Shown here piece after piece: positions 1-14,100 of a stretch of DNA of 64,000 nt. The DNA is from Oxyruncus cristatus (taxonomy: Eukaryota; Chordata; Aves; Passeriformes; Cotingidae). A program made the translations under genes and the position numbers. How positions within the stretch are numbered: the first letter of the stretch is position 1; each line of letters begins with the position of its first letter. Location of the stretch: positions 1 to 64,000 of the forward strand of contig VXAY01002047.1 of NCBI GenBank assembly GCA_013399855.1, given 5' to 3'. The notes under the pieces were generated by a model. It saw only the letters and a program-made list of their open reading frames with translations. It made no database searches and was not told the DNA's origin.

Positions 1-2031
1 CACACAATGTTGTTACCACAATTCTTTGAAAATGTTTATTATCAGTGTTATCACAAAATTAATTATTGTGGGCTTCTCAGAATTTTGTGTAGTTCATATG
101 TGGGTGTTGGACTTGAAACATTTTGTATCAGTCTTCCATTACTGAGTAGCTTTAGGTGAGTAATATGGAGAGCTGGCTTGGTCTGGGAAAGAAGGCACTG
201 ACGTACTTTGCACATTTCAAGCATGAAGAAATCAAGATTAAAAAGCAATAATTCTGGCCCCAACTTCTTCCTGCCTAGAGTCACTACAAGCTTCCTAGAG
301 GAAGCAGGTTACAGTTTATATTTGAAACAGATTTTCATAGTAGAATTGACCATTTAATTGGGCAGATTACTTATTACATTTCTGCTGAGCAAATACCTAC
401 AGACAAGCAGAGACTCTCAAGGAAGCAGGATGAATGGCAGCCATCCACAGGCTGCGTTAGTGCCATGCCAAAATCTGTTTCTTACAAAAAAACCACCATT
501 GGAAACTTCTTCTCCATTTCCCTATTTATTATCTGTCGCTGTATTTTGATATTTCAGTATCTTAAATGTAGATCTAGTAATCACAAGGCATGCCTCAATT
601 TTTCTCTGGTAGATCTAAATTAAGTTTTATAATTAATGCTATAATTATTACAATTATCTCTTTTATTAGCTTAGAAAATAACTTAATGTGTTGATATTTA
701 ATTAAGCGCTTTTATTTGCCTAATCTTTATTCATTAATCTAGATTTTAAAATGGACTTTGCTTTTCTTTACTATTGAAAAAATGTAATATGAACAGAGGA
801 TGGCTGCAGTGTCAGCTGAAGGAACACAGAGTTGGGTGATCCAGTGCACCATGAGTAAGGAAATGTCACACTAAAATCCTGAACTTGGGTCTCCTGTTAG
901 TGGGAAGAAGTTTCTCTTTTGCAATTTGGGCTGGTGCAGGTGAATATCTAGTAGTTGTTGAGATATTGTGTGATATGGTAAAGCAGCACTTTTACTGCTT
1001 TAAATTTTTTTTAATTATAGTTTTTTAATACATTATTTTTTTTAATAAATAAAATGCTTTTATTTTTTTGGTGCTTTCCTCTGCTCCAGTGAGGTACACC
1101 AGTGTGTCAGGTGACTTGGCAGATGGTTTGGGGACAGGTGTGTCTGTTGGCATTTGGGGAGTGAGGTTTTGTGTGCTGTGTATCTTCCTGTTTGGCTCTT
1201 TCTTCCATGTGCATGTTTTTATTAGCATAGGAGGTGTTTTGCTCAAGGTTGTCATTCAGGAGCAGCTTGTATTGCTCTTAGCACTAAGGATGATGAAATC
1301 CCATCTCCAGAAAGCAGGTTGGAACAAGCTGTTTTTTGACACTATGCTCACAATTTTTTATGATAGTTTTGAAAACAGTCAGAAACAGATGATGTGAAAT
1401 AGATTCAAGTGCATGAAAACGCTGCTGCAGAGCTGGATGTTTTTCTTCCTGGAATCCCTGTGTTCTGGCAAGCAACAAACCTGTGTAGCACTGTTGGTAG
1501 CAGAACTTCTTTTCTACACTGCCATGATGCATCACAGGTCGAAAACTATGTTTGGTACCTTATTTCTCAGAGAGTTTTAAAATACTAGGCTTTTATGGTT
1601 TTAAACATTTAGTCCCTCTTCCCTAGGCTGTATGGGAAAGTGGAAACTGCTGCTACTGGAATAGGGGTGAGAGACTGGGGCTTATCTTATAATGTTCTGT
1701 TTTGCCCTTCCTTAGAGCCACCTAATTGACTTCACTGGGCTTTGGATCAGAGTACCTCAAATTAAGAACAAACCACTAACTGACTTGCAGAGTTCAATTT
1801 CTGAAGCGGGTTTCCCCAAGCTTCTGCTCTGTTTCTGGATGAAGGGACTTGGAGGCAAGCCCAAATACTCCAAATATGTGCCATAGGAATAAATAAACAT
1901 TGGTCACAGCAATTATGCAATAAAAATGAATTCATTTGATAAGTGACTGTGGCAAGCAACCTGATGGGTGGAAATATGACTGTGGTGTTTTATTTAACAT
2001 ACCCAAGTCTTTTTTTTATTTATTTTTTCAG
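1..2031. other. End of KIF16B intron 1
   Basis: This is AT-rich sequence with short homopolymer tracts and a pyrimidine tract at 2010-2030 before the exon A acceptor. No promoter, CpG island or first exon was found, so transcription starts upstream of the window. The stretch 1068-1397 is somewhat less AT-rich and open in one frame but resembles no known exon. Confidence 0.8.
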
Positions 2032-2101
2032 GGAGAAAGACCTCAATGCAAAATTTATTATTTCAATGGAAAAAAATAAAACAACAATCACAAACTTAAA
2101 G
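2032..2101 (+). CDS. KIF16B: KIF16B exon A: start of the motor domain (beta-1 side)
   Basis: The acceptor follows a T-rich tract ending in cag at 2029-2031, and the donor is gtaagt at 2102. The exon opens with the third base of a split Arg codon, then reads EKDLNAKF to ITNLK, 23 full codons. It ends in phase 0. The partner exon carrying the initiator Met is not in the window. Confidence 0.95.
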
Positions 2102-5100
2102 GTAAGTAAACATAATTTAGAAAAGGAAATTTTAACTGAATAGCTGCCAAAATATGACTGGACAAAGCAGTGGTGCTTGCTGCACTGTGGAGAACAGCTC
2201 TTAGGTTTTAAGATACAGTGGTAAAGCAATCTTTTGGGGAAACAGGTTACACTGTTAACTTGCTGCACTGTGGTTTTCTGAAAACCACCCTACAGGCTGT
2301 ATCTCATCAGTTTTTCAAAGGTTTATCACTCTAGTCATTATTTATGTGGAAGATGAAAGCCAACAATAGAAGAGGTATGTGCCTGATAGCTATTGAACCT
2401 TTGCTTCATCTAGAAAAAGTCTTCTGGAATTCCTGTGGAAATGAGCCAAACCCAAAGTACCCATCACTTGCTCTAACATTTTGATGGTATATTTTAACAA
2501 TATACTCCCAGCAAGAGAAATCACACAGCAAATTGGTTTTTGCAAGAGAGTTTCCAGTGACAAATACCTGAAAAGGAGTTTCAGTGTGTAGGAGTTTCAG
2601 TGTGTAGTTTGTTCAGACTGATTTGGATCATGGTGAATATTGCAGAAGTGTAGTGCCAGCTGTCATGTCTTGAGCAGCAGGTATGTAACACCATTTTAAT
2701 TATGACTCCACCTTGAAGTGCTGTTCACAGTGCAAAGGTCTCTCTGGCTCCTATAAATTATATGTGTAGGATAATCCCTACACATTACAATAATGTCATA
2801 TACAGGATTGATTTTAACTGATCTTGAGTATTGTGACAAAAATGTACTGTGGTGGTTGGAGCAGAAAGCTAAAACCCAAATTATTCCTACTGTGCTGTTT
2901 TGTGACTTGACTATCCTTGCTGAAGGGCATATCTGTTGCTAGTTGTGTCAGTGTTGTTGGACTAATAGTCCAACCTGTCATCATAAATTTCTAAATGTAT
3001 ATAGCCTCACGTTAAATTTGCATTCTGATTATTTATTTTCAAATGTTTTTAATTACTTCATCAGCATGTGTTGCACCAGGTCTTTTTTATTTTTTTAATA
3101 GGTACCAGAGGGTGCTACTGGAGACACAGGACGAGAAAGAACGAAGACATTTACCTATGATTTTTCCTATTTCTCAGCAGACAGTAAAAGTCCCAGCTTT
3201 GTTTGTCAAGAAATGGTAGGATTTCTGAATGTTAATAATTGATCTTTTTCATTTCTCTTTTCTTTGGCTTGAAATCATTCCATGAAACTTCTTTCCATTA
3301 AAAGTGCTTCTTGTGTAATTTAGAAATTCCCTAGGTACCTGAGAGTTTGAAGTTTACTTTGTTTTCTTTTTTTTTTAAAAACTTATCTAACAATGTAAGT
3401 GCTCTGTTTTCTAATACAGCAGACTAAATGCCTTCTTTCAAGTTCTCTTGTCTGATTTGTCTTGTAAGGTCAAGTTAGAAAACATCTCTGAGCACTGAAT
3501 TTGATTTTGAAAAGGTCTTTAGAAAAAAAAAATCACTTTTGAGAAACAAGCATATATCTTTAATTCACTTAGACAGAAACATTCTTCTTAATCTGTTTGA
3601 AGTGTTATTTTCTTTTTTTCCAAAAGTCTTGGTACACATTGAAGGAGATTCTTTTTTCTCCTCACTTGAGTATTCAGCTCTGGAAAGGACAAAACTGTCT
3701 TTCTTCCTGCACACTCAGAACAGAAAATCAAACTCAGAGCTAGAGGAGTTATTCAGATGAACAGCCAGACCCTCCCTGACCTCTCATTTCATGTGAACAT
3801 TGAACCTATCTGCTATTTGACATTCCCTAATAAATTTGTTAAATGAAATTCAAGTGGTTTGTGATTGCTGTCTTCTCTTTTGGTTTTGGTGCTTTAAGGT
3901 TCAAGTGAGAGTATTTCTTTCCCCTTAAAATAATGCAAGGGTTTGGTGAATATCCTATCCTGTAAGCCGGCTGGGTACCTACCTTTTTGGTATGTACCTC
4001 ATCTGTTCTGTAACCCCTGAAATCAGGGATACTGTAATGGCTAATCCTGAAAAGCCTGACGTTTAAAACTAATCTAAGAAATAATAAGTTGAAGCCATTT
4101 TAAAATATATATGAGAATGACAAGCTTTGCCATATATATATATAATGACTATAATTGATAGGGAATTTATACATTAAATTTCTCTATTAATGATCAGTTA
4201 TAGTGGTATGTCCTCTTGTTTTCTGAAAGCTTCTTTTTTATTTTACCAACTATTAGTTGGTTCCATTCAAACATTTGATCATGTATATTCTTAAACTTTC
4301 TGAATTGTTGTTTCTTGATGATGTTCTTTTAAATAACACATGTTTTTTTATATATTGAAAATTATTTTTCTATATTGAAAATCTATATTTCTATATATTG
4401 AAATATCAAGAAGTATACCTTTATTTGGGCCTTGATTTAGAAATACCCTGATTACTTCAGCACTGTGGCAAATTGAAGTAATAGTGTATTTGCATTCAAT
4501 GATTGGAATCCAAGTTTCTAGTGAATGTTTTTAAGCAGCCATTTCAGACCATATGGCTTTGCTAGAACTTTAGCAAATGCTTTAAGTTGAGCATGCAGAG
4601 AGGTATTTATTTATTCTACCTAAAGCAGCTTCGATCTTGTATTTTTCTGCCCTGATTCTACCTTAAGCTTGAGATTTTATTCGTGGTTCTACAGACAATA
4701 AATATTTTCCTTAAGTTTGCTCATAGAAATAGGTGAGGATCTCAGCTTAATATTACTTAGTTTCATGAAAATGCCTATAATTCTCAGGGATAGCTGATCA
4801 GCATATTCTCATCTCTTTCTGATATGGGGGAGCACATCTCCTTAAAATAGTATTAATCTTATATCAATGCATATTTGCAAACATCTGCAAAATGTATTGT
4901 AAAAGGAGTGACAGAAATTCTTCTTAAGCAGCAATTGTGGCTTAGGTTTATGGATATTTAATTCTTGGATCCTCTAGGTAGCTGGTTCTTTACCTACCTT
5001 TAGATGCCTCTGGAAAGCTATATTAGGCAACACCTCGTTAGAGGAACCTCAGGAAGAGAGTCACTGTGTTGTTTGGCTCCTGCTGTTACGATGCAAATTA

Positions 5101-8100
5101 TTTTCAGAATCTGTCAAACAATGGAGTTAATTCTTGTTAAAACAGCAAAGGAAAATTGAATGCATGCAAACAGATATCCAAGTTGTATCCTGTGTTGATG
5201 TCCAATTTCCACATATAAGTGATAAATTAAGTTTCCCTTTTCAAAGTTTTTCCTTTTGGTTACATTTTGCCTCTGTTTCAGAGGGGGTCAGGTTAAGGAA
5301 AGACCAGTATAATCTGTCCAAGTCTGGAGTGTATAGAAAAAAATGAATTAAAATGCCCATATAGGGATTGCTGCTGCAGCCTTGAGCCATGATTTTTTTA
5401 AAGATGATTAGTAGTGATAGGATGATAACAATAAATCCTAAACATGGCTTAGATGTCTGTGTTCAATATGCTGCTGTTCGTGTGTCTCCTAATCCTGGAC
5501 TGCCGCCTTCATCCTTACTGGCAAGAGTGTGAACTTCTCCTGCTAGCCACATAAATATTGCAGTTCAAGTATTGCTTTAATTACGTTGTGTGCAGCACAT
5601 TGAAAACAAAAGTTTTTAAACCATAGGAGTCCAGTTCCTAAACAAATGCTGCACAAGCTATTGTTTTGCTTGTGTTAATAATTTCATATTTACTTTAAAG
5701 ACTTTGTAGTTAAGCTCTTATCAACTTGCTGCAGAATTTCCAGTTTACTGTACCAATGGCATAAGAGAAGGGCATCTTTCATTCACATTCGTCTTGCCGT
5801 GGTTGTTGGTTGTGCAATTGCCTGGTGCCCTTTGTTCATGATTGTTGGATTTTTCCATTTGAAAGGCAAAAAAAATAAGTGGCAATCTGCCTAATACCAT
5901 ATACCCCATAATTATGCCTGTAGATGCAAAATATGCCTTAGTATTCAAAAATTAAAATGGGGATGGCTATTTACCATCAAGCTTCTTAGTTTGTATTCCT
6001 GACAGAGAAACAAATAGAATTTTGGCGTTCACTGCACTTTTGTGACAAACCACTGCCTCTTTCAAACAGTGTCTTTTCTTGTAACCTGTGTGTTAAGCCT
6101 TTGTGTTCAGACAATACTGACTGTAACTACCCTGTGTACTACCTCAAATCACTTTGCAAGGTATACACAGATTTTTGAAAGGGAAAATTCAGTCAAAACA
6201 GTAGTGCATAAAGACTTGGTCCAAATGGTGAGGTCACAACTTGGATATAGTGAAAAAGAGGGGAAAGAATAAAGGAACTTTGGCTTATCTTTTTACTCTT
6301 TCTCTTCGAAAAGTGTAACTTGTAAAATGTGACAGCATTTTAACTCCTTTGCTCAAGGGAAGGTCAAGTGAGGTATTCCAAAGGCATGTTTGCAATTGAG
6401 GATTAGTGATTAAGGAAATTACCCAGCACTCTTTCCAGGAGAGGCAGTGTGATTATACTGTGTGTGTGCCATTCACTGTTAATAATGGCTTGTTCTCCTG
6501 GGCTGATTTAAACCACACATAGTGCAGATGAGTAGCCAAACTATGCGAAGCATCTATGAGATTCTTGAAAATCATGTTGAGATGGGGAGACACAGATTTA
6601 TATTTTAATTGAGAGAAATGCTGCACCAAGTGTTCCTCCTTGCTCAGTGTGTTAGAGAAATCTTAAAATTTATGGCAATAGAAAAAAATACCCACAGAAC
6701 AAAGAAAATAAAAATTAGGGAAATTTAATTACAACACGTGTTGGGTGCTCAGGTCCAAGATGTACCAAAAGCACCCCTTTCAATTCAAAAACCCCACTTT
6801 TAAACATTTTCAAGGTCCAACCCTGTTTATGACACGGGGGGGGCATTTCTCTTCTTCAGATTGGCTCTCCTGTGCCCCCTCCCATGCCAGGGGCAGGGTT
6901 TCAGACAACATGGCAGCCCCCATCTGACCGCATGGTCCACCACGTGGCGGGGTGGCTGAGGGAACTACATGTAATAGCCCTATTCCCATATGCTCAGTCC
7001 CTGGCATACATTTCAGAACTGAAATGTATACCTTACAATCTTCACGGAACGCCTATAGGTTAGTAATAAGGAAAAGAAATCTAAAGTAACTGTTAATATT
7101 CTATATTCATTTCATCTGCTTGTAATAAAACCGGTTTTCCATTTCTCACAAGTGGACCAGGGAGGGGTATGGGTCAAAAGAAGGGGTAATGATAATGAAA
7201 GGTCAGGAATCTGTAAGGGACATTGGAGCCAGTATTGAAGAGGAAGGCAGTGAAGGCACCTGGTAAGAGCTGAATCTATCAGGTGAGAACAGAGTCCCAT
7301 ATTACGGGATGTGAAAGAGGGATTGTTACTAGTTTTTACATGTTGAGGGTAAAAGAGAAGGGATGAGCTGATGAAAGAGAAAACAATTTTCCATGTTTGC
7401 CAGCCTAAAAAGTACTGCTATGTAAAAGCCAGTTAGGGAGGAAATACAAGGAAGGCCTACTACTGGATTAGAGCAAAAATCCAAAACCAACTAACCAAAG
7501 CCCTCCAAAAAGACAAACCAAGAAACTGGCAGGATCACTGAAATGTTTCCTTTTGAGAAGGGACTGCATAATTGCAGAACATGGAGAGCTGGCAAAGGTA
7601 CAAAATGTGAGTAGGTATTAACAATAAGGGAAAGTGAATGAAGTAGCTGAGACTGCTGAAAGAAATTGGAGCTATACAAAAAGAATTTTTTTGTTCTTTG
7701 GGGTGCCAGGTAGATCTCTGACAGGAAAAGAAGTAAAAAATAAAGCACTGCAGTGCTGTAAACCATATCTGGTAGTAAGACTTAATATTTTATTTGAAGT
7801 ATTAATTTCCTCTCCCATAGTAAATATCACTGGGGTTTGCCATTGTATTATGGTATTGTTAAGGATTTGTCATGCTGGACTGATTACATTTTTTTTTTCC
7901 CCCTAAGCTGTCATTAACTTAAAAAACTTTATTTGTTTTTAGGTTTTCAAAAATCTTGGTACGGATGTGCTTAAATCTGCTTTTGAAGGTTATAATGCCT
8001 GTGTTTTTGCATATGGACAGACAGGATCTGGGAAGTCCTACACCATGATGGGAAATGCGGTATGTTGTATTTTCCTAGAATCTTAGAAAACCAGGTTGGA

Positions 8101-11100
8101 AGGGCCCTCAAGGAACATCTGGTCCAACCTTTCTTGGCAAAAGCATAGTTGAGACAAGATGGCCCATTACCCTGTCCAGCCAAATCTTACAAGTGTCTAT
8201 TGTTGGGGAATCCACCATTCCTCTGGAGGGATTATGATCCTTGTGAGTTCCTTCCACCTTGGCATATGCTGTGATTATTCCAACTGCTGATTGTTCTCAT
8301 GTCCAATCATATTCTCCCCAAGAGTAACTTGTATCCATTACCACTTGTAATGTGACTCCTTGTAAATAGGGAGTTTCTGTCTTCTTTGTAGCCATACTTT
8401 AAATACTGGAACATGGTTATAAGTGTTCCCTGAGGCTTTTCTTCGCAAGGCTAAACAAACCAGCTCTCTCAGCCTTTCCTCACATGGCAGCTTCCCAGTC
8501 CTTTGGTCATCCTTGTAGCCCTTCTCTGGACAATCTGCAGCCTGTCCTCATCTTTTTTGTATGGCAGAGACCAGAGCTGAACACAGTATTCAGTTGTGGC
8601 CTGACATGTGCTGAGTAAGTGGGATAATGGCTTCTTTATCTCTGCCCTTGTTGATGCAACCCAGCATGGGTTTCTTTGCTTTCTTTGCCACACTATTCAC
8701 TCATATTTTACTTGCTGTCCACACGACCCCCAGGTCCCTCTCCACAGAGCTGCTTCCCAGCCAGTAGATCCTGAATTATGTTTTCCCAGGTGCAAGACCT
8801 TACTTCTCTTTCTTGAACTTCATAAGATTCTTGTTAGCCCACTATTGCAGCCTGTCCAGGTCTTCCTGCAGGGTGGGTCTCCCTTCTGAAGTGTCGACTT
8901 CCCCATTCAGTTTGAAGTCCTTGTCAAACTGTCAGGATACACCTGAACCCGCCGTATAGCTTATTTAAGAAGATTTGTCAGGGCCAAAACTGGTCCCTGG
9001 GGGACCCCACTCGAGACAAGTTGTCAGTTAGAAAAGGAGCTGCTTCTCACCACCCTCTGGGTGCAGCCTGTCAGCCAGTTCCCACCCACCACACAGACCC
9101 CCTGTCTAGATCATAATGCATCAATTCCTTTAGGAGCAGGCTGTGAGAAACCATGTCAAAAGTCTTGGAGAATTCCAGGTAGACAATGTCCTCTGCTTGC
9201 CCCACATCAACTGAGCATGTGTATTTTTTTATTCTGTAGCCATGAATTAAAATTATGTTATTGCAGGAGCATGTTTTTATGGAATTACCAATACTGCTGT
9301 CTGTGTGCTACTGACCCCTATGTATCACCTTCTAGTAGTAATCAGAGTCTTTAGAAGCTCTTTCCTTTATAGGAAGATATTTACAGTTGGAAGAAGTCTG
9401 TTTAAGTAGCTCATTATATTGGACAAAACACAGTAATTTTTGTTCAATAACAAACCCCAAAATTTCCAATGTTACTGCTGATTTTCTATGCTCAGCTCAA
9501 GACAAAAAAAACCAAACCTGATTTTTGAGAACGTGAAGGACCAGCTCTTTTGAAAGACATGTGCTTTTTAGACCTGTTTTGAAGAGACAGAAGACTAAAA
9601 TAAATCCTTGCCCCCTGTTTAGAGAAGGCTTTTAGGTGAGGAGCAGACACTGGGAATGAGAGTAGTTCAGCACACCCTTATGAGGTGATACAGTAAATTT
9701 AATTTTAAGGGTTAAGCCCCATTGAGAACTACAGTGAAGACCCTGGAAGAGGAGGGTGTGATAGGAGGAGTGTTTGGCAGTTTGTGAGTAAAGGGTGGGG
9801 GTGGTTTCTTGCAAATGCCTCCATGACTGTCCAAGGAGAGAGAGAACCCACTAAACTGTTGGGAGTGGAGCAGTTTGAAAAGGCTGACTGATGAAACCTT
9901 TTTGTCAAGCAGCCTCTGCGGGTGTCATTCTTTAGTCCTTGCGAAAAGAAATATATTGTATCTTCTCCTGGTAGAAATGAAAAGGGGAATATTGCCACTT
10001 GTCCTTCCTTAGACAGACCACTCTTCTGAAATGTAGTTAAGATTGGGCACTTTTCACCTCCTCTAGCTTAAGAGAGTAAATTAGCTGTAAATCTTTTTCT
10101 TTCAGTTGCCACAAAATAAGTAGCTTTATATTTAACTTCAATATGGTAAGCAGAATAGACTTTTGTAACCCGAAAAGATGTTATGACCTAGATGTGGATT
10201 TCTATTTCAGAAATTTACAAAGTGACATTTTCATGAGACTACCTCACTATATGTAATAACTGTAATCATCAAGACATTTTGCAAATGAATAGGTGGTAAA
10301 GTTTGTTTGACATTATTCAGTAATAAAGGTCTAATCTTCTTGCCATGATACATAAATACTTGAATGTGGCTTGGTACAGAGCGTATATAAAATATACTCA
10401 GCTGGCAAGTTAAATGCTTGAAAATTAATGGCCCTGTCAGAAAGACTACAGTGCTATAGGAAAACTTGAATTGGAAAGAAATATTCTTTTTTTCCCTGCT
10501 TCTCTTTAAAAACTCTGGACTCTTTAAAAAGTCTGGATTCTATTCTCATTTTGCTTTCAATATGTGCTGTTCTTGGTGCTGCAATTCTGTGTGCAGTAAT
10601 CACTTCAAGAAGTATGTAGACCAGTTACAATAACTCTTAAGCAGAGATACTGAAATGAACAGAGATCTGTAAAATATGATCTATCAGGAAAGTCAGACTT
10701 GTGTATGCAGAGGAGGGAAGACTATGAGGGAATAAAAGTCTCCCAAGACATGAAAGGCTGCTGCAGAAAGGAGGGGAATAATTTATTCCCTATGGTCAAG
10801 GTAGATTTGTCAAAACCAGTACATTTAAACTGCAATACAAGTTTTCTGGTTAAGTAGCACAGAAGGAGAACAGGCTTTTAATGAGAAAATTCAGCTCTGG
10901 AGTGAACTACCTACCTTGGTTCTCCTGATTTCCATGTCTGGAAATTCTGTAGCTCAAAAAGAAAAAACAGTCAAAGATGTAGTTGATCCTGCCCTGGAGA
11001 TGTAGGAGGTGAAAATGGAGAAAATGTTTAAAAATAGTTTCTAATAAAGAGTGTACATTCTAGAAGATGTACATTTTACTGATACAATATTCTGGGAACT

Positions 11101-14100
11101 GTGTGTTCTTCCTTCCTCATCACTATGTTGCCATGGTTGAAGTTACTCAATTAGAGCTAGTACTTCATATTTTAAGCCTTTCTTTGCAGCTGCTAAACTA
11201 TGTCAGACACTAATGATTTGCCTAAAACTTTGTGATAGATCTTTCATATATTTTTCCTTAAGCTTTAATTAAAACTATTCAGGTGTTTCCAAGCATGAGA
11301 TGAAAGAAAAGTCATTTTCCTTTTCCTGTGTTTAAAAAAAATAAAATAAAATGTATGTGGGAATTTCCAACACCAACCCCTGAAACTTTACCTGGAAGTA
11401 GAGATTGATAATTGATACTTATTGGGAAAGGTTCCTCCTCTGTTGCCAAAGGCAACTGTCTCAAAAGAAAAACCTGATTATTCTGCAAGTTTCTCCCTTT
11501 ATCTAGTAGTTGTTTTTTTTTTATTTTAACCCAGGGTGCTGTCATCTGAACAGATAGGTATGAGAGGAAGAGAGAATACATTATTATTTCAAAGAATGAA
11601 TTCTGGTTTGAGATCGACAGAGAGACTCTGATTAAAGGAGGAAGAAGTTGGAAAAGGGCAAAATGGAGGGGTTGAGTATGATTAAAAAAAAAAGAACTGA
11701 CAATGAGAATTATGTCTGGGCAAAGGAAAGAGTAAGAGGAGATCAGAGATGGCACCTGGAAGATGATTACTGGGACAGAGAATGAGGACAGAGGGACTAC
11801 TGTGGGAGCAGGCTGGAGCGAGTTTTGGCAAAAAGGCTTGGATTTTATGTGGGGGTCTGAGTAGAAGAGAAATCTTTGCCCATGGAACACTCACCCTGCC
11901 AGAGTCTGGTGCAGGGGAGTCCACTGGCTTTGTGTTGTCCTGCTGCCAGTTACCTGTAGAATCCCACCAGGCAAATTCTTAGGTGCCTGGAGTGCCTGGG
12001 CAGTGTTCACGATAGATATTTGTTCTGGTTTGTCCTAATTTGCCTCCTGCTTAATTAGAAGGCCCCTGACTTGAGGTACAAGAGCATTTCTTGCCTCGAT
12101 GGTGAATAGAATTAGAATTAGTCCATCGCATCAAATCTCTTATGCATTTTTAGACTGCAAGCAAATTGTAGCTGACAGACTGTTTTGTAAGCTGTTTCTG
12201 AGCCTGGAGCTCTGAGCCCAAAGCTCATCTGTATGTATGTCCTCTCCCTTTATTCCTGGGAGCCGTGGCTCTGAAGGAGTGTTAGCTGCTGCCTTCCTGA
12301 AGCAATGGGGAGGAGGTGTGCTCAGCAGGTAGCTGGTCATCTACCTCATCAGACTTGGGGGGAATGGGGCAGCTGGGAGCATGTGGCCCCTTGTCAGATG
12401 AGACAGAGCTGCATGGCCCTCTCCTGCTCCTGTCTGCTGCTGGAGGGAAGCCTTGTGGCTTACTGTTTGGCTGCAAAGGGCTCTCCCTGGAGCAATGGGA
12501 AGAGAAGAGCTCCATGATGAGTCTCTGGGTATCTCAGTGGTAGCTGCTGCCCTGCAGTCTGACACGTGTTTGACATCAGTGGTAGAGCAGCAGCGTCACT
12601 GGGAGGAGGCTGGATTCTCAAGTACCAGCTTAACCAGGAAGCTGACATCCTGCTTCTGCCGTGTTAGTTGAAGTGGCAAGGACCCTGTAATGGATAGTTG
12701 CAGCCCCGCTAGTAAACCACAGTCTGTAGGGAGCTGTGAGAAGTAATAGGTTTTCAGATTGCTTTATTAAACCAACCGAGCACTTCATGGATAAAAAAAC
12801 CCTCTTTGACTGCAGAGCCAAACATTCAGAAGTGAAATTATAGATTTAATATGGCAGCATTGTGGGATACAGCGAATCTAGGTTAAATTTTGTTGTTGCG
12901 TGCTAATTTATCCAGAGGATCTGCTGCATCTTTCAAGATAGAAAGGACTGTGAGCTGGGGATGGGGGCGTTGAATGAAAATGGCTCATGTATAATATATG
13001 GCTCTTGTCCCATTCTCTGCAGTTGTTGCCAAGTCCACAGAGAAGTAGTTAGATACTAGTGAGATAAGGCAGTTCATGTGTTGCTATGAGGAGCCAGCTT
13101 CTGCCTTAAGCTGGTTTTGGATTATTCAAACTGAATGAGAGGGACAAAAGATATCCCAATAGAAAAGAAATGGAGCTACTGTATACATATCACACACACA
13201 AATGTTCAAGTGGCAAACTGGCTGCAATTAAATAAAGAGCAAGAGAGTATTTGCTGAAAATTTTAATTTTCCCCCTTTCTGTGGATGCTGAGACTCTCAA
13301 CTAGTCACCTTGGGTTTTACTTTTCCAGAATATATTGTGCATGCATATATGACCTTGGAAATAAGAATGGTTGTTGTTGCAGGGTGATGCAGGTTTGATA
13401 CCTCGAATTTGTGAAGGATTATTCAGCAAAATAAGTGAAAAAACAAAGTGGAATGAGGCATCCTTTCGAACAGAAGTCAGGTAGGTCTTGATGTGGTAAC
13501 AGTTCTCGGGTTATCAAACTTACTTCAGTTACAACCACCCTGTTTCACTTTACCTCTGAGAAAAGTGTGTGTTCTTCAAAAATAACTTCCTACGCTAGGC
13601 CTCAGTCCTATAATTGATTTTTGTTGGCAGTCATAGTCCAAATGCACAGCGCTTGTAACTTCAACCCAAGAGCTGAGCATTTTGCTTCATTTAAATGACA
13701 GTGAAAATGCCTTTGCTACTGGACAACTTCTTCCTTATTTTTACCCGTTATTTCAGGCTGACATTAGGAGATCTTGATCTTGCTGATGTCTGCTTCCTTT
13801 CCACTTGCTTCTTGCTTTTTTGGCTTTTTTCCACATGATACAATAAGCTGTAGTCATTTCTATCTTAAGCCAACTTTGGATCTATTTTCTTTCTCCAAGC
13901 GTCTTGCCTTCAAACACAGTGTTCACATGAGTTTCCTTTTTTAAAGACTCTTGAATCAGTCAGTGGCTTTTTATTCTTTCTCTTTCAGTTATCTGGAAAT
14001 TTATAATGAACGTGTGAGAGATCTTCTCAGAAGGAAGTCATCAAAAACTAATAATTTACGAATAAGAGAACACCCAAAAGATGGGCCATACGTTGAGGGT

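Larger units (their letters stand above)
3216..7942. other. KIF16B intron 3
   Basis: It is a 4.7 kb intron. It is mostly AT-rich, with a short (AT)n tract at 4132-4144 and three close copies of tatattgaaa around 4350-4402. A GC-richer island of unknown origin lies at 6727-7060, and purine-rich sequence at about 7140-7470. No gene was recognised. Confidence 0.75.
8060..13382. other. KIF16B intron 4
   Basis: It is a 5.3 kb intron holding a 1.1 kb antisense CR1 copy immediately after the donor, a purine-rich block at about 11540-11880, and a GC-richer block at about 12180-12720. The rest is unremarkable AT-rich sequence. Confidence 0.8.

Noticed and set aside
1068..1397. 109-codon plus-strand frame as a possible upstream KIF16B exon
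   Set aside because: The expected first exon encodes about 15 residues beginning with the conserved VAVRVRP-type motif. That is absent here, and the translation resembles no kinesin.
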